From Salimicrobium humidisoli (GTDB lineage Bacteria > Bacillota > Bacilli > Bacillales > Halobacillaceae), in the NCBI RefSeq assembly GCF_002295105.1, contig NZ_NSGH01000012.1:27923-91922 (forward strand): 64,000 nt of DNA, read 5' to 3'. Made by a program: the position numbers and the translations under genes. The notes below the pieces were generated by a model. The model saw only the letters and a list, made by a program, of their open reading frames with translations. It had not been told where the DNA came from and made no database searches. Positions within the stretch are counted from its first letter, which is position 1; each line of letters begins with the position of its first letter. Shown one piece after another: positions 54,632-63,946 of this stretch.

Positions 54632-55447
54632 TTATACAGCTTTCACGACCGCCTTAACGAAACTGAGAAAGTCTTCCCTCACCCTTGCAGTCGTCTCTAT
54701 CACTTCATCGTGAGTCAGGGGCTGATCAAGGATGCCTGCAGCCATGTTTGATATACACGAAATACCGAGAACTCTGAGACCTGCATGATTCGCCGCTATA
54801 ACTTCCGGCACAGTCGACATGCCGACCGCATCCCCGCCGAGCGTTCTGAGCATACGGATTTCGGCAGCCGTTTCATACACGGGACCGGTATTGCCGACAT
54901 ATACCCCCTGCTCCACTTTAAGCCCGAGGTCGTCCGCCTTATTTTGTGCCGTCTCAATAAGGGTTCTGTCATAAGCTTCCGACATGTCCGGGAACCTGAC
55001 CCCCATCGAATCGTCGTTCGGACCTATAAGCGGGTTGTCTCCCATCTGATTGATGTGATCTTTTATGATCATGAGCTGCCCGGGTTCGTAACTTTCGTTG
55101 ATACCGCCGGCGGCGTTCGTAACGAACAGATCCGAAATACCAAGTGATTTCATGACCCTTACCGGAAACGTCACTTCTTTCATCGTATAACCTTCATAAT
55201 AGTGGAAACGTCCCTGCATGGCGATCACCTGTTTACCTTCAAGTTCACCGATAACCAATTGACCTTTATGACCGGAGACGGTCGATTCCGGGAAATGTGG
55301 CACATCTTTATAAGGAATAGTAACAGGGTTCGTTATTTCATCGGCAAGTACTCCGAGACCGGAACCGAGAATCAGACCGATCGCCGGTGTCTTATCCAGC
55401 TTCCCTTCAATAAAAGCTGATGCTTCCTTAACTGCTTCAGTATTCAT
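54632..55447 (-). CDS. punA: Purine nucleoside phosphorylase
   Basis: The trimeric low-molecular-mass class PNP that phosphorolyses inosine and guanosine. GLILGSGLGVLADE holds a phosphate-binding Ser, SVSGHKGQ-like STVSGHKGQLV the phosphate loop, and VTNAAGGIN the purine-site Asn. 271 residues. It follows deoB by 17 bases and precedes pdp, making a nucleoside salvage operon. Confidence 0.96.
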   Translation of the reverse strand: MNTEAVKEASAFIEGKLDKTPAIGLILGSGLGVLADEITNPVTIPYKDVPHFPESTVSGHKGQLVIGELEGKQVIAMQGRFHYYEGYTMKEVTFPVRVMKSLGISDLFVTNAAGGINESYEPGQLMIIKDHINQMGDNPLIGPNDDSMGVRFPDMSEAYDRTLIETAQNKADDLGLKVEQGVYVGNTGPVYETAAEIRMLRTLGGDAVGMSTVPEVIAANHAGLRVLGISCISNMAAGILDQPLTHDEVIETTARVREDFLSFVKAVVKAV

Positions 55448-55464
55448 TTAATTACCTCCATATT

Positions 55465-56643
55465 TCAAAGAATGTTTTTCAGGAAACTTTTTCCGTATTC
55501 CGGCATTTTCACAGAGAAGTTCTCAGCTACCGTTGCTCCGATATCAGCAAAAGTCTGGCGCTGATCCATCTCCTGGCCGTGTTTCACATTATTGTGATAA
55601 ACGATGAGAGGAACCAGTTCTCTCGTGTGGTCAGTACCGTGATGGACAGGGTCATTTCCGTGATCCGCTGTAATTATAAGAAGATCGTCGTCGTTCATTT
55701 TTTCAAGTACTGTCGGCAGGCGCTCATCGAACGCTTCAAGCGCTTTGCCGTAACCGACAGGATCTCTGCGGTGACCGAATTTTGCATCGAAATCCACGAG
55801 GTTCAGGAAATTGAGACCTTCAAAGTCTTCATCCATAGATTTTATGAACTTATCCATTCCATCGTCATTATCGTCGGTCCGGATCGCTTCCGTGACACCT
55901 TCTCCGTCGTAGATATCCGAAATTTTACCGAGAGCCACGACGTCATAATCCTCATCCTTCAAGTGGTTCATCACTGTGCGCCCGAAAGGTTTCAATGCGT
56001 AATCGTGACGATTCGACGTCCTTTCAAATTCGCCGGGTTTCCCTACGAACGGACGGGCAATCACTCTTCCCACCATATACTTTTCATCACGCGTGATTTC
56101 CCTTGTGAATTCACAGATTTCATAAAGTTCTTCCGGAGGAATGACATCTTCATGGGCGGCTATCTGGATAACGGAATCTGCAGACGTGTACACGATCAAA
56201 TCACCGGTTTCCATATGGTGCTCTCCCAGTTCTTTAATTATTTCCGTTCCGGAAGCAGGTTTATTCCCTACAATTCCACGACCCGTTTTCTCTTTGATCT
56301 GATCCAGAAGTTCATCCGGGAAGCCCTCAGGGAAAGTACGGAAAGGTTTGTCAATATACAGCCCCATTATCTCCCAGTGACCTGTCATAGTATCTTTTCC
56401 GTTGGAAGCTTCCATCATTGTCGTATAATGAGCTTTCGGCTGCTCAACTTTATCTATACCCGGTATTTCCCTGATGTTACTTAATCCGAGCTGCCCGATA
56501 TTAGGCATTTTCAGACCGTTCATTTTTTCGGCTATGTGACCGAGCGTATCTGCGCCTTCATCGTTGAACTGAGCCGCATCCGGCGCCTCTCCGATCCCCA
56601 CTGAATCCATTACTATTAAAAACACTCTTTTAAATTTATCCAT
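55465..56643 (-). CDS. deoB: Phosphopentomutase
   Basis: DeoB (drm in B. subtilis) interconverts ribose-1-phosphate and ribose-5-phosphate, linking nucleoside breakdown to the pentose phosphate pathway. The alkaline-phosphatase fold metal motifs are [11 protein letters not shown] (D13 and D22) and ITADHGNDP. 392 residues. It leads the deoB-punA-pdp operon, with AGGAGGTATCAATT before ATG. Confidence 0.97.
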   Translation of the reverse strand: MDKFKRVFLIVMDSVGIGEAPDAAQFNDEGADTLGHIAEKMNGLKMPNIGQLGLSNIREIPGIDKVEQPKAHYTTMMEASNGKDTMTGHWEIMGLYIDKPFRTFPEGFPDELLDQIKEKTGRGIVGNKPASGTEIIKELGEHHMETGDLIVYTSADSVIQIAAHEDVIPPEELYEICEFTREITRDEKYMVGRVIARPFVGKPGEFERTSNRHDYALKPFGRTVMNHLKDEDYDVVALGKISDIYDGEGVTEAIRTDDNDDGMDKFIKSMDEDFEGLNFLNLVDFDAKFGHRRDPVGYGKALEAFDERLPTVLEKMNDDDLLIITADHGNDPVHHGTDHTRELVPLIVYHNNVKHGQEMDQRQTFADIGATVAENFSVKMPEYGKSFLKNIL

Positions 56644-56746
56644 AATTGATACCTCCTGCTGATTTTATTTCCCGTCTTTTCCGGAGTATAAGCATAAATA
56701 TGTCGTAAGATGTCAGACAACATAACCTGTAAGTCAATTGTACCAG

Positions 56747-57634
56747 TTAAGCCCTGGGGTGGAAAGTACGGTACACGTCCTGCAGTCTCGTTTTCGTAAC
56801 GTGAGTATAGATTTGCGTCGTGGAAATGTCCGCATGCCCAAGCATCTCCTGAACCGCACGAAGATCCGCACCATTCTCCAGCAGATGAGTAGCGAAAGAA
56901 TGCCGTAATGTGTGAGGAGTAATCTCATTATTTACTCCTACATCCCTGGCAACCGCTTTCAATATTTTCCAGAAGCCCTGCCGGGAAAGCGCATTTCCGT
57001 GGTGGTTAACGAACAATTCTTCCGTTTTCTTCTTTTTAACGAGTGCCTGACGTGCTCCCTGCAAGTATTTTTCCACAGCTTCCCGGGCCATATCCCCAAG
57101 CGGGACAATTCTCTCCTTTTCCCCTTTCCCGAGACAGCGAACGAATCCCATGGTCAGATGAAGATCGGAGACTTTCAGGGAAACAAGTTCCGAGACCCGC
57201 AACCCGGTGGCATAAAGCATTTCGAGCATAGCTTTATTTCTGGCATCGAGGGAGTTCGTCACCGTCAGGTTCAATAATTTTTCCACATCTTGACTGGAAA
57301 GTATTTTGGGAAGTTTCCTTTCTTTCTTCGGTGTTTCTATATGTAAACTTGGATCTTTATCCACTTTCTTTTCACGCACAAGAAACTGATGGTACAGACG
57401 TATGGAAGAGAGAAGTCTGGCAATGGTGGAGGGACTTCTCCCTTTATCATTCAGTGTATAAAGGTACTGCATAATATGATGCCTCGTAACCTGATCGAAA
57501 TCAGTGACCGCCTCTCTTTCCTTCAAATAGGAGAAGTACTGTTTCAAATCTCTCTTGTAGGACTGCACTGTGTTATCAGACAGCCCCCTTTCAACTGTTA
57601 AGTAATGGAGAAAATCGTTGAAATCGTCCCACAT
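56747..57634 (-). CDS. xerD: Tyrosine recombinase XerD
   Basis: XerD resolves chromosome dimers at dif together with XerC. The catalytic residues are visible: R146 (GLRVSEL), K171, H241 and R244 ([10 protein letters not shown]), H267 (LGHADIS) and Tyr276 (QIYTH). 295 residues, with the N-terminal SAM-like core-binding domain. It sits between fur and the nucleoside operon, as in Bacillus (ripX). In B. subtilis yqzK lies between fur and xerD; not seen here. Confidence 0.95.
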   Translation of the reverse strand: MWDDFNDFLHYLTVERGLSDNTVQSYKRDLKQYFSYLKEREAVTDFDQVTRHHIMQYLYTLNDKGRSPSTIARLLSSIRLYHQFLVREKKVDKDPSLHIETPKKERKLPKILSSQDVEKLLNLTVTNSLDARNKAMLEMLYATGLRVSELVSLKVSDLHLTMGFVRCLGKGEKERIVPLGDMAREAVEKYLQGARQALVKKKKTEELFVNHHGNALSRQGFWKILKAVARDVGVNNEITPHTLRHSFATHLLENGADLRAVQEMLGHADISTTQIYTHVTKTRLQDVYRTFHPRA

Positions 57635-57671
57635 AGCTGAAACTCCTCTTCCGATTTATAGTGCAATGCCC

Positions 57672-58136
57672 TCAATTGGACACGCTGTTAGTAACAGTGA
57701 TTTCCTGACAAACTTTACATATACCATGAAAAGTGAGGCGATGATCCTTCACCTGGAACTTCCAGTCACTTTCCACGACTTTCTCGACTTCTTCAAGTAG
57801 GTCCTCTTCGATTTCCTCGACAGAACCGCACTCCGTACAGACGAGATGGTGGTGGAAGTGTTCTGCTCCTTCTTTTCTTAAATCATATCGGGAAACTCCA
57901 TCACCAAAGTTGATTTTATCAACCACTTTCAACTCCGAAAGTAATTCCAGAGTCCGGTATACGGTGGCCAGCCCTATTTCGGGGGCTTTCTCTTTCACGA
58001 GCAGATAAACATCCTCTGCACTCAGATGATCAGCTTCGTTCTCCAGCAGAACGCGGACGGTAGCTTCCCGTTGAGGCGTCAATTTGTAACTTTGGGAGTG
58101 TAATTGTTTTTTGATTCTTTCTAATCGATGTTCCAT
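57672..58136 (-). CDS. fur: Ferric uptake regulator Fur
   Basis: Fur represses iron uptake genes when Fe(II)-loaded. Winged helix in residues 15-75 (GLATVYRTLELL is the recognition helix); metal sites HFHHH (93-97), C100 and C103, and a second structural pair C140 and C143. 154 residues. A Fur-box-like palindrome lies 83 bases upstream, suggesting autoregulation. PerR and Zur are alternatives, but the position next to xerD matches Fur. Confidence 0.94.
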   Translation of the reverse strand: MEHRLERIKKQLHSQSYKLTPQREATVRVLLENEADHLSAEDVYLLVKEKAPEIGLATVYRTLELLSELKVVDKINFGDGVSRYDLRKEGAEHFHHHLVCTECGSVEEIEEDLLEEVEKVVESDWKFQVKDHRLTFHGICKVCQEITVTNSVSN

Positions 58137-58218
58137 ACAACCGCCCCTCTTTCCTATTTCAATTTAATTATAGCAAAGTCGTTCTCAGTGTCAAATTAAA
58201 ATAATTATTATCTGTTAT

Positions 58219-58233
58219 TGATAATCATTATAA
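58219..58233 (-). promoter_or_regulatory. Candidate Fur box upstream of fur
   Basis: TGATAATCATTATAA matches the 7-1-7 Fur-box core (TGATAAT-N-ATTATCA) at all but one position, inside a very AT-rich 210-base region with no gene. It could regulate fur or be part of its promoter. Confidence 0.6.
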
Positions 58234-58346
58234 TATAATAAATACTTATCATCACTCATTCTCACTGAGTACGTAAGGCCGGGCATAAAAGATTACAGAG
58301 GACGTGGACAAATCAGACGACCTATCTTCATCTTTACTACGGAGAT

Positions 58347-58907
58347 TCAGTCTCCTCCAGGAAACAGAAAGAGCCTGGCATAGAGTAAAGCATAAGAGGT
58401 TTTGGCGTCGTGGATGATTTCCTTTTCTTCCTGCCGGAATGCCTCCTCAAGAGTCAACTCCTCCACGGTTACGAATTCATCGTCGTCTCCGGCTACATTA
58501 TCGGACAGTTTCCAGGGATCCTCGGCCAGATAAAGATAAACCAGTTCATCAGCGAAACCCGGGGATGTATAGAAAGAATTGATCAATTTCAGACTCCCGC
58601 TGGAATACCCCGTTTCCTCCTCCAGTTCACGGATTGCCGTGCGTTCAGGATCTTCCCCTTTTTCAAGTTTGCCCGCCGGAATTTCAAGCAGGGATTTCTC
58701 AAGCGGTTTCCTGTACTGTTTCACCATGACTATTTTATCCTCTCCGGTAACTGCCAGGACTGCCACCGCCCCCGGATGATTGACAATCTCACGTTTTGAT
58801 TGGTTACCGTCGGGTAATTGTACCGTGTCCACCTTTACATCAATTATTTTTCCTTTGTATATTTCTTCTGTGGAGATTGTGTTCTCTTTGAAATCTTCCT
58901 TCATCAT
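58347..58907 (-). CDS. nudF: ADP-ribose pyrophosphatase
   Basis: A Nudix hydrolase that splits ADP-ribose to AMP and ribose-5-phosphate. The Nudix box runs from G79 to Y101 (GKLEKGEDPERT then AIRELEEETGY), with the proline-containing segment typical of ADP-ribose-specific enzymes 16 residues later (NSFYTSPGF). 186 residues. Two adjacent ATGs follow AGAGGTGATAA. In B. subtilis spoIIM lies between this gene and fur; it is absent. Confidence 0.93.
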   Translation of the reverse strand: MMKEDFKENTISTEEIYKGKIIDVKVDTVQLPDGNQSKREIVNHPGAVAVLAVTGEDKIVMVKQYRKPLEKSLLEIPAGKLEKGEDPERTAIRELEEETGYSSGSLKLINSFYTSPGFADELVYLYLAEDPWKLSDNVAGDDDEFVTVEELTLEEAFRQEEKEIIHDAKTSYALLYARLFLFPGGD

Positions 58908-58976
58908 TTATCACCTCTAAGTTTTCAGCTATTATAAGTTTAGGGGAAATCTACTATACAGGAAAGGATGAAAATC

Positions 58977-59894
58977 ATGCAGAAAAGACAAATCGGTTCG
59001 TCCGATCTTCATATTTCGGAATTGGGACTTGGATGTATGTCCATCGGCACCGAAGAGAATAAAGCGAAAGACATTATTACTGCAGCTCTTGATAACGGAG
59101 TGAATTATCTCGACACGGCAGACCTGTACTCTTTCGGGGAAAATGAAAAGATAGTCGGTAAGGCCGTTCAGGGTAAAAGAGATCAGGTTGTAATCGGCTC
59201 GAAAGTCGGCAACAATTTCGACAAGGAAAAAGAAACGTGGGAGTGGGACCCTTCTCCACAGCACATCAAAGAAGGGCTGAAAGACAGTCTTCACCGTATG
59301 GACCTCGACTACATCGATTTGTATCAGCTCCATGGCGGCACAATCGACGATTCCGCAGATGAAATCATCGATACATTCGAAGATTTAAAACAGGAGGGCC
59401 TTATCCGTGAATACGGTATATCCTCCATCCGTCCGAATGTGATCAAGCAGTATCTGGAGCATTCCTCCATCGTGTCCGTTATGATGCAGTACAGTCTTCT
59501 GGACCGCAGACCCGAAGAATTATTTCCACTATTAGATGAGTATAACGTCTCTGTGCTGGCGCGTGGCCCTCTGGCAAAAGGGATGCTTTCTGGCAGCGCC
59601 GGAGAAGTTGTGCAGAGTAAAGGGAAAGAAGGCTTTCTCGAGTACAGTTACGAAGAGTTGAAACTCTTCACAGAACAATGGAGTCAACTGGCCGGTACCG
59701 AGGAAAACGCTAAAAGCTTCCAGTATATACTGAATAACAGAACGGTAGCCAGCTGTATCTTCGGGGCGAGCACCCCTGCTCAGGTGGAAGAAAATATACA
59801 GGCTTATGAAAAGGCAAAGCCGCTGCAGGAACATCTGTACCAACAGATGCAGTCGATCAGTAAACCGCTCCAGTATAAAAATCACAGATACTAA
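58977..59894 (+). CDS. yqkF: Aldo/keto reductase, YqkF-like
   Basis: An NADPH-dependent aldo/keto reductase of about 305 residues. The tetrad residues are in NYLDTADLYSFG (Asp, Tyr), GSKVGN (Lys) and YQLHGG (His); ARGPLAKGMLSG holds a cofactor loop. The sequence resembles B. subtilis YqkF over its whole length. The physiological substrate is unknown. ATG 58977 gives the family start MQKRQIG; an ATG at 58968, close to GGAAAGG, is possible. It is divergent from nudF. Confidence 0.9.
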   Translation: MQKRQIGSSDLHISELGLGCMSIGTEENKAKDIITAALDNGVNYLDTADLYSFGENEKIVGKAVQGKRDQVVIGSKVGNNFDKEKETWEWDPSPQHIKEGLKDSLHRMDLDYIDLYQLHGGTIDDSADEIIDTFEDLKQEGLIREYGISSIRPNVIKQYLEHSSIVSVMMQYSLLDRRPEELFPLLDEYNVSVLARGPLAKGMLSGSAGEVVQSKGKEGFLEYSYEELKLFTEQWSQLAGTEENAKSFQYILNNRTVASCIFGASTPAQVEENIQAYEKAKPLQEHLYQQMQSISKPLQYKNHRY

Positions 59895-59922
59895 AAAGAG
59901 CTGCCGCACTGCGGCAGCTTTC
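59895..59922 (+). terminator. Terminator of the aldo/keto reductase gene
   Basis: AAAGAGCTGCCGC, loop ACT, GCGGCAGCTTT with TTCTTATT after it, starting at the stop codon. Confidence 0.87.
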
Positions 59923-59974
59923 TTATTCTCACATTCCGGCCGCAAGCCGGCTCTGATACCCCGAAGCTGATTTA

Positions 59975-60313
59975 TTAGAAAGCTTCCGCTTTTTCTTTCA
60001 CCTGTTTTACAGAAATGACAGGGTTCAGTATTCCTTCATCACTTTTAAGACGAAATGCTCCTTTGAATACTTCCACAGCCATATTCTTGCGGAAGAACAA
60101 AGACTGCTCTCCGTTCATGACGACAGTGTATCTGTCGCTCTCAACGTGCATATCCGTAGAGTCAGTTTTATCATCCAGTCTCATCAGTGGTACTCCATTC
60201 ACCCCGCACCCGCAGTCGTCCGTATCATACTCGAGTCTGAGGACTGATCTTCCCGAGTCTGCCATTAATCCATCAAGAAGCTTACTTGCTTCATCCGTGA
60301 ATTGAATATGCAT
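59975..60313 (-). CDS. yqkB: HesB/YqkB-like iron-sulfur protein
   Basis: A 112-residue protein of the iron-sulfur cluster biosynthesis (HesB-like) fold. Only two cysteines are found, C34 and C36 in DDCGCGVNG, unlike A-type carriers that have three, so a cluster-carrier role is uncertain. ATG 60313 follows GGGGAGGATGTT; the frame continues to 60373 without a better site. Confidence 0.83.
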   Translation of the reverse strand: MHIQFTDEASKLLDGLMADSGRSVLRLEYDTDDCGCGVNGVPLMRLDDKTDSTDMHVESDRYTVVMNGEQSLFFRKNMAVEVFKGAFRLKSDEGILNPVISVKQVKEKAEAF

Positions 60314-60410
60314 AACATCCTCCCCTTTCCCTTTAATTATAGTATGATGCCCGCGTTTTGTAATGTTTTTCAACTTCAGATATGCACTGACCCGGGGCAG
60401 ACTATAATCA

Positions 60411-61193
60411 TCACTTTTTATGGAACTGGGCGGAGAACACTTTTTCTATAGTCGAGGGCATAAGCTGGTAAAGTTTACTTGCACCTTCCATCCATACCGG
60501 AGCGTTGATCTCTCTCCTGTAAGAGATGAAGGTGTGTACCATTTTAGCAGCGATTATGTTAGGGTTGAGCATAATTTTCCCGACAGAAATGCGGTAACCT
60601 CCGGTCGGGTCGGCCCGGTCGAAAAAGCTGGTGTCCACCGGTCCCGGATTCACTCCGGTTACACTAACGCCATCGACTTCCATACGCAGAGAATTAGTGA
60701 AACCCACAACAGCGTGCTTCGTCGCTGTATAAACTGCGGCTTTCGGCGTAGCTATCTTTCCGGACTGCGAAGCGACATTAACAATGTGGCCATCATTGCT
60801 TTTGAGTAAAGGTAGAAGTTCTTTAGTTATATGAATCAGAGCAGTCACATTCAGCCGGATCATCATATCGCTTTTCGACCAGGGCTCGGACTGAAGCTGT
60901 TCAAAACTTCCAAAACCCGCGTTATTTATGAGACCGGATAAATCTTTGTGGTTTTCCTTAACATACTCGATGAGTTTCTTTCTGTCAGCTTCCCGGCCCA
61001 GGTCCCCCGTGTGAATGTAGGGTTTTATCCCATACGACTCTTCTATGAACCGGGAGATCAATTCGAGTCTCCGGCCGTCCCTGGCCGCAAGAACGGGAAC
61101 CGCCCCCTCCCCGGCAAGGTGCAGTGCAGTAAACATGCCGATTCCTCTGGAAGCTCCGGTTACTAATACTTTTCTATTATTAAGACTCTTCAC
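60411..61193 (-). CDS. yqjQ: Short-chain dehydrogenase/reductase YqjQ
   Basis: A classical SDR: NAD(P)-binding TGASRGIG, NNAGFGSFE, catalytic Ser in VASQSGK and YxxxK (YTATKHA), then PGPVDT. A Tat or signal peptide is absent. The start is uncertain because the frame is open to 61244; GTG 61193, overlapping the hydrolase stop by 14 bases, gives 260 residues, close to B. subtilis YqjQ, but has no well-spaced ribosome site. Substrate unknown. Confidence 0.85.
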   Translation of the reverse strand: MKSLNNRKVLVTGASRGIGMFTALHLAGEGAVPVLAARDGRRLELISRFIEESYGIKPYIHTGDLGREADRKKLIEYVKENHKDLSGLINNAGFGSFEQLQSEPWSKSDMMIRLNVTALIHITKELLPLLKSNDGHIVNVASQSGKIATPKAAVYTATKHAVVGFTNSLRMEVDGVSVTGVNPGPVDTSFFDRADPTGGYRISVGKIMLNPNIIAAKMVHTFISYRREINAPVWMEGASKLYQLMPSTIEKVFSAQFHKK

Positions 61194-62148
61194 TGATGAA
61201 ATAAAAATCCACTCCTTTTGAACGTTCCCTGTAGATTTTCCCACGTTCTTCGAGAAAATCCAACTGTCCGACAGTTTCCGACATAGTAAGCGGGTACTGT
61301 TTTTTATATTGTCGCGGAAACAGCTTACGGCTTATATCAAAAGAATGCGAAGGCTGGTCCTCTATAATGGAGTAGACTTTGTCTGCGCGTTCTTCCTGCT
61401 GGGAAAGTCTTTTCCTGATAATTTCTTCAGCATTGTTAAAACGGGGGCCGTGGCCTGGCATTACTTCCTTTACATTGTAACGAAATAATTTCTTAAGAGA
61501 GTCCCGGTACTGAATCAGAGGTCTGGTCCTTTCGTTCCCGTGGAAAGGAGGCTCAATAATAGGGTTCGGCGAAATGTGGTACAGGAGATGGTCTCCCCCT
61601 ATCATTACCCCGTCCTCCTTACTGAATAAAGAAATGTGACTCTGGGCGTGGCCCGGGGTCTCTATCACTTCCCAGTCGGAATGACCGGGGATCGTCTCGC
61701 CTTCTTTCAAAGTACCGGTAAGGGTGAACACCGGAAACTCCTTCAGCTTTTCAGGAGCTTCCCCGAGCTTATCAATCAATGCTTCCGGTACTCCGTTCTT
61801 CCGATAAAACTCTTCGAAAAAAGAAACGTACCGGGAAGAGAACCGGTCGTCCCTGTCTATCCAGGGGGATGCAGCCCGATGTGCAAGACATTGTTTTACG
61901 TTAGGTAGATACTCCACGAGCCCGACATGATCGGGATGATGGTGAGTGAGGACCACCTGGCTGATATCTTCAGGTCGCAGATCATAGCCGGCAAGCTGAC
62001 TTCTGAAAGCTTCCCACGCTTCATCGGAACGGACACCGGCATCGATCAGTGTAATGCGCTCCCCTTTCAGGACGTATAAATGAACGTCCCCTACAGCGTA
62101 GGGGGTAGGTACGGTAATCGTATATAGACTGTCTTTTATAGTTTTCAA
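61180..62148 (-). CDS. yqjP: Metallo-beta-lactamase-fold hydrolase YqjP
   Basis: The metal-binding HHHPDH (69-74), further His and Asp ligands in GHAQSHISL and GGDHLLY, and PGHGPRF at about residue 225 define the MBL fold; a C-terminal winged region (SIIEDQPSHSFDI) resembles the helix-turn-helix tail of LACTB2-like proteins. The TTG at 62148 after GGAGGTTACATA is the likely start (322 residues). It is first of the yqjP-yqjQ pair, with a palindrome over its promoter. Confidence 0.87.
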   Translation of the reverse strand: MKTIKDSLYTITVPTPYAVGDVHLYVLKGERITLIDAGVRSDEAWEAFRSQLAGYDLRPEDISQVVLTHHHPDHVGLVEYLPNVKQCLAHRAASPWIDRDDRFSSRYVSFFEEFYRKNGVPEALIDKLGEAPEKLKEFPVFTLTGTLKEGETIPGHSDWEVIETPGHAQSHISLFSKEDGVMIGGDHLLYHISPNPIIEPPFHGNERTRPLIQYRDSLKKLFRYNVKEVMPGHGPRFNNAEEIIRKRLSQQEERADKVYSIIEDQPSHSFDISRKLFPRQYKKQYPLTMSETVGQLDFLEERGKIYRERSKGVDFYFISEES

Positions 62149-62167
62149 TATGTAACCTCCGATACGT

Positions 62168-62185
62168 AATGAATGGTTATTCATT
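62168..62185 (-). promoter_or_regulatory. Perfect palindrome overlapping the yqjPQ start site
   Basis: AATGAAT, four bases, ATTCATT lies immediately downstream of the -10 of yqjP, where a repressor would block transcription. Half-sites resemble those of TetR-family operators such as FadR, but the spacing differs. The regulator is not in the window. Confidence 0.6.
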
Positions 62186-62216
62186 ATTATAGCACGTCTT
62201 ACAAATCATTTTTCAA
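62186..62216 (-). promoter_or_regulatory. yqjP: Promoter of yqjPQ
   Basis: Minus-strand TATAAT (62186-62191) with TTGAAA (62211-62216) at 19-base spacing, slightly long for sigma-A. Confidence 0.55.
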
Positions 62217-62339
62217 TTTTCTTTGTTTTGATAATAATCTTCCTAGTTAGACTTTTAGCAAAAGACTTTCTTTCAGACAACTCGTTTACTATACTTTCTC
62301 AAGTATATACAGCATTACACTAAAGAAAGGAAGTCAGCT

Positions 62340-63860
62340 ATGGAAAGAACTTCTAAAAAAGGGTTTTTGATGAAAACTCTTGACTGGATTGAAAAAATAG
62401 GGAACAAATTGCCGCACCCCATTACATTGTTTGCAATATTCGCCTTGCTTGTAGTGGTGCTTTCAGCAATATTATCTGCTATAAACGTACAGGTGCAGGA
62501 TCCGGCCACCGGAGAAAATCTGGAAGTGGTCAACCTTCTCTCCGCTTCGGGTATCCAGTACATGTTCGAATCAATGGTAGAAAACTTCGTCGGCTTCGCT
62601 CCGCTCGGAACCGTTCTGGTAACAATGCTAGGTATCGGTGTGGCGGAACGATCCGGACTTATAAGTGCTATGCTGCGGGGTCTCGTAACTTCGGTTCCAC
62701 AGTCCCTTCTTACGGCAGCTCTCGTTTTCGCCGGAATTATGTCCAGTATGGCCTCCGACGCCGGTTACGTTGTTTTGACGCCACTCGGAGCCGTTCTATT
62801 CGCAGGGCTTGGCAGACATCCGTTGGCCGGTCTCGCTGCTGCATTCGCAGGTGTGTCTGCCGGTTACAGCGCCAACCTGTTTCTGACTTCCCTCGATCCG
62901 TTACTCGCCGACCTGACGATCCAGGCGTCCCAGACGATCGATCCGGCTTATGCAGAATCCATTTTATATACGATGAACTACTACTTTATGATCGCTTCTG
63001 TATTTGTGCTTACCATAGTAGGTACTCTCATTACCGATAAGCTGGTCGAGCCGCGCCTCGGATCTTTCACCGGGTCTTCGGATGATGAAATAAACTACTT
63101 GACGAACAATGAGAAAAAAGGATTGTGGGGAGCACTCGCTGCTCTTATTGTTACGGTCGGGCTTTTATCCCTGCTCATTCTCCCGAGCTGGGGACCGCTG
63201 CGTAACCCTGATGAATTTCTCGCTTCTCCATTTTTCCAAAGTCTCGTTCCTGTCATTCTCATCCTGTTTTTCATTCCGGGATTTGTTTACGGGAAAATTA
63301 CGGGCGCAATTAAAGACGATAAAGATGTGGCCAATCAGCTTTCGGAAACGATGGCTACGATGGGGATGTACATCGTCCTTGCATTTACGGCAGGACAGTT
63401 CGTGGCTTACTTTAACCATACGAACATGGGTAAAGTGCTCGCTGTAACAGGAGCTGACTTCCTTGATTCCATCGGATTCACAGGTTTAGGGCTGATCGTC
63501 GCCTTCATCATCGTTGCGGCTGTCATCAACCTGTTCATCGGGAGCTCTTCCGCCAAATGGGCGATTATGGCACCGGTATTCGTCCCGCTGATGATGCAGC
63601 TCGGTTATTCACCGGAATTGACTACTCTTGCCTATCGTATAGCGGATTCGACAACTAATATTATTTCACCATTGATGCCGTATTTTGCCATTGTTATCGC
63701 TTTTGCCCAAAAATACGACAAAAACGTAGGAATCGGTACGTTGATCGCCACTATGCTTCCTTATTCCATCGGTTTCTTCATCATCTGGATTATCATGCTT
63801 TTCGTATGGATGGCCTTCGGATGGCCGATCGGTCCGGGAGCCGGTTTCTTTTATCAATAG
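62340..63860 (+). CDS. AbgT-family transporter
   Basis: A 506-residue membrane protein of about 11-12 helices with AbgT/MtrF family signatures: an N-terminal DWIEKIGNKLPHPITLF, GIMSSMASDAGYVVL, GVSAGYSANLFLTS, and in the C-terminal half SSSAKWAIMAPVFVPLMM. E. coli AbgT takes up p-aminobenzoyl-glutamate; family members elsewhere export sulfonamides, so direction cannot be deduced. The gene has its own terminator. A purine-rich AAAGGAAGTCAGCT precedes ATG 62340. Confidence 0.93.
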   Translation: MERTSKKGFLMKTLDWIEKIGNKLPHPITLFAIFALLVVVLSAILSAINVQVQDPATGENLEVVNLLSASGIQYMFESMVENFVGFAPLGTVLVTMLGIGVAERSGLISAMLRGLVTSVPQSLLTAALVFAGIMSSMASDAGYVVLTPLGAVLFAGLGRHPLAGLAAAFAGVSAGYSANLFLTSLDPLLADLTIQASQTIDPAYAESILYTMNYYFMIASVFVLTIVGTLITDKLVEPRLGSFTGSSDDEINYLTNNEKKGLWGALAALIVTVGLLSLLILPSWGPLRNPDEFLASPFFQSLVPVILILFFIPGFVYGKITGAIKDDKDVANQLSETMATMGMYIVLAFTAGQFVAYFNHTNMGKVLAVTGADFLDSIGFTGLGLIVAFIIVAAVINLFIGSSSAKWAIMAPVFVPLMMQLGYSPELTTLAYRIADSTTNIISPLMPYFAIVIAFAQKYDKNVGIGTLIATMLPYSIGFFIIWIIMLFVWMAFGWPIGPGAGFFYQ

Positions 63861-63910
63861 TACTGCAGATAGGGTCTGGGACATAACTAACTCGGACTCG
63901 TAGTAAAAAA

Positions 63911-63946
63911 ACTCCGATCATCGTAAAAAGATGATCGGAGCTTTTT
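63911..63946 (+). terminator. Terminator of the AbgT-family gene
   Basis: CTCCGATCATC, loop GTAAAAA, GATGATCGGAG followed by CTTTTTC. Confidence 0.87.

Noticed and set aside
55579..56484. A 301-codon open frame on the plus strand inside deoB
   Set aside because: It is exactly antisense to a phosphopentomutase gene with intact motifs; the translation has no recognisable domain and no ribosome site was seen.
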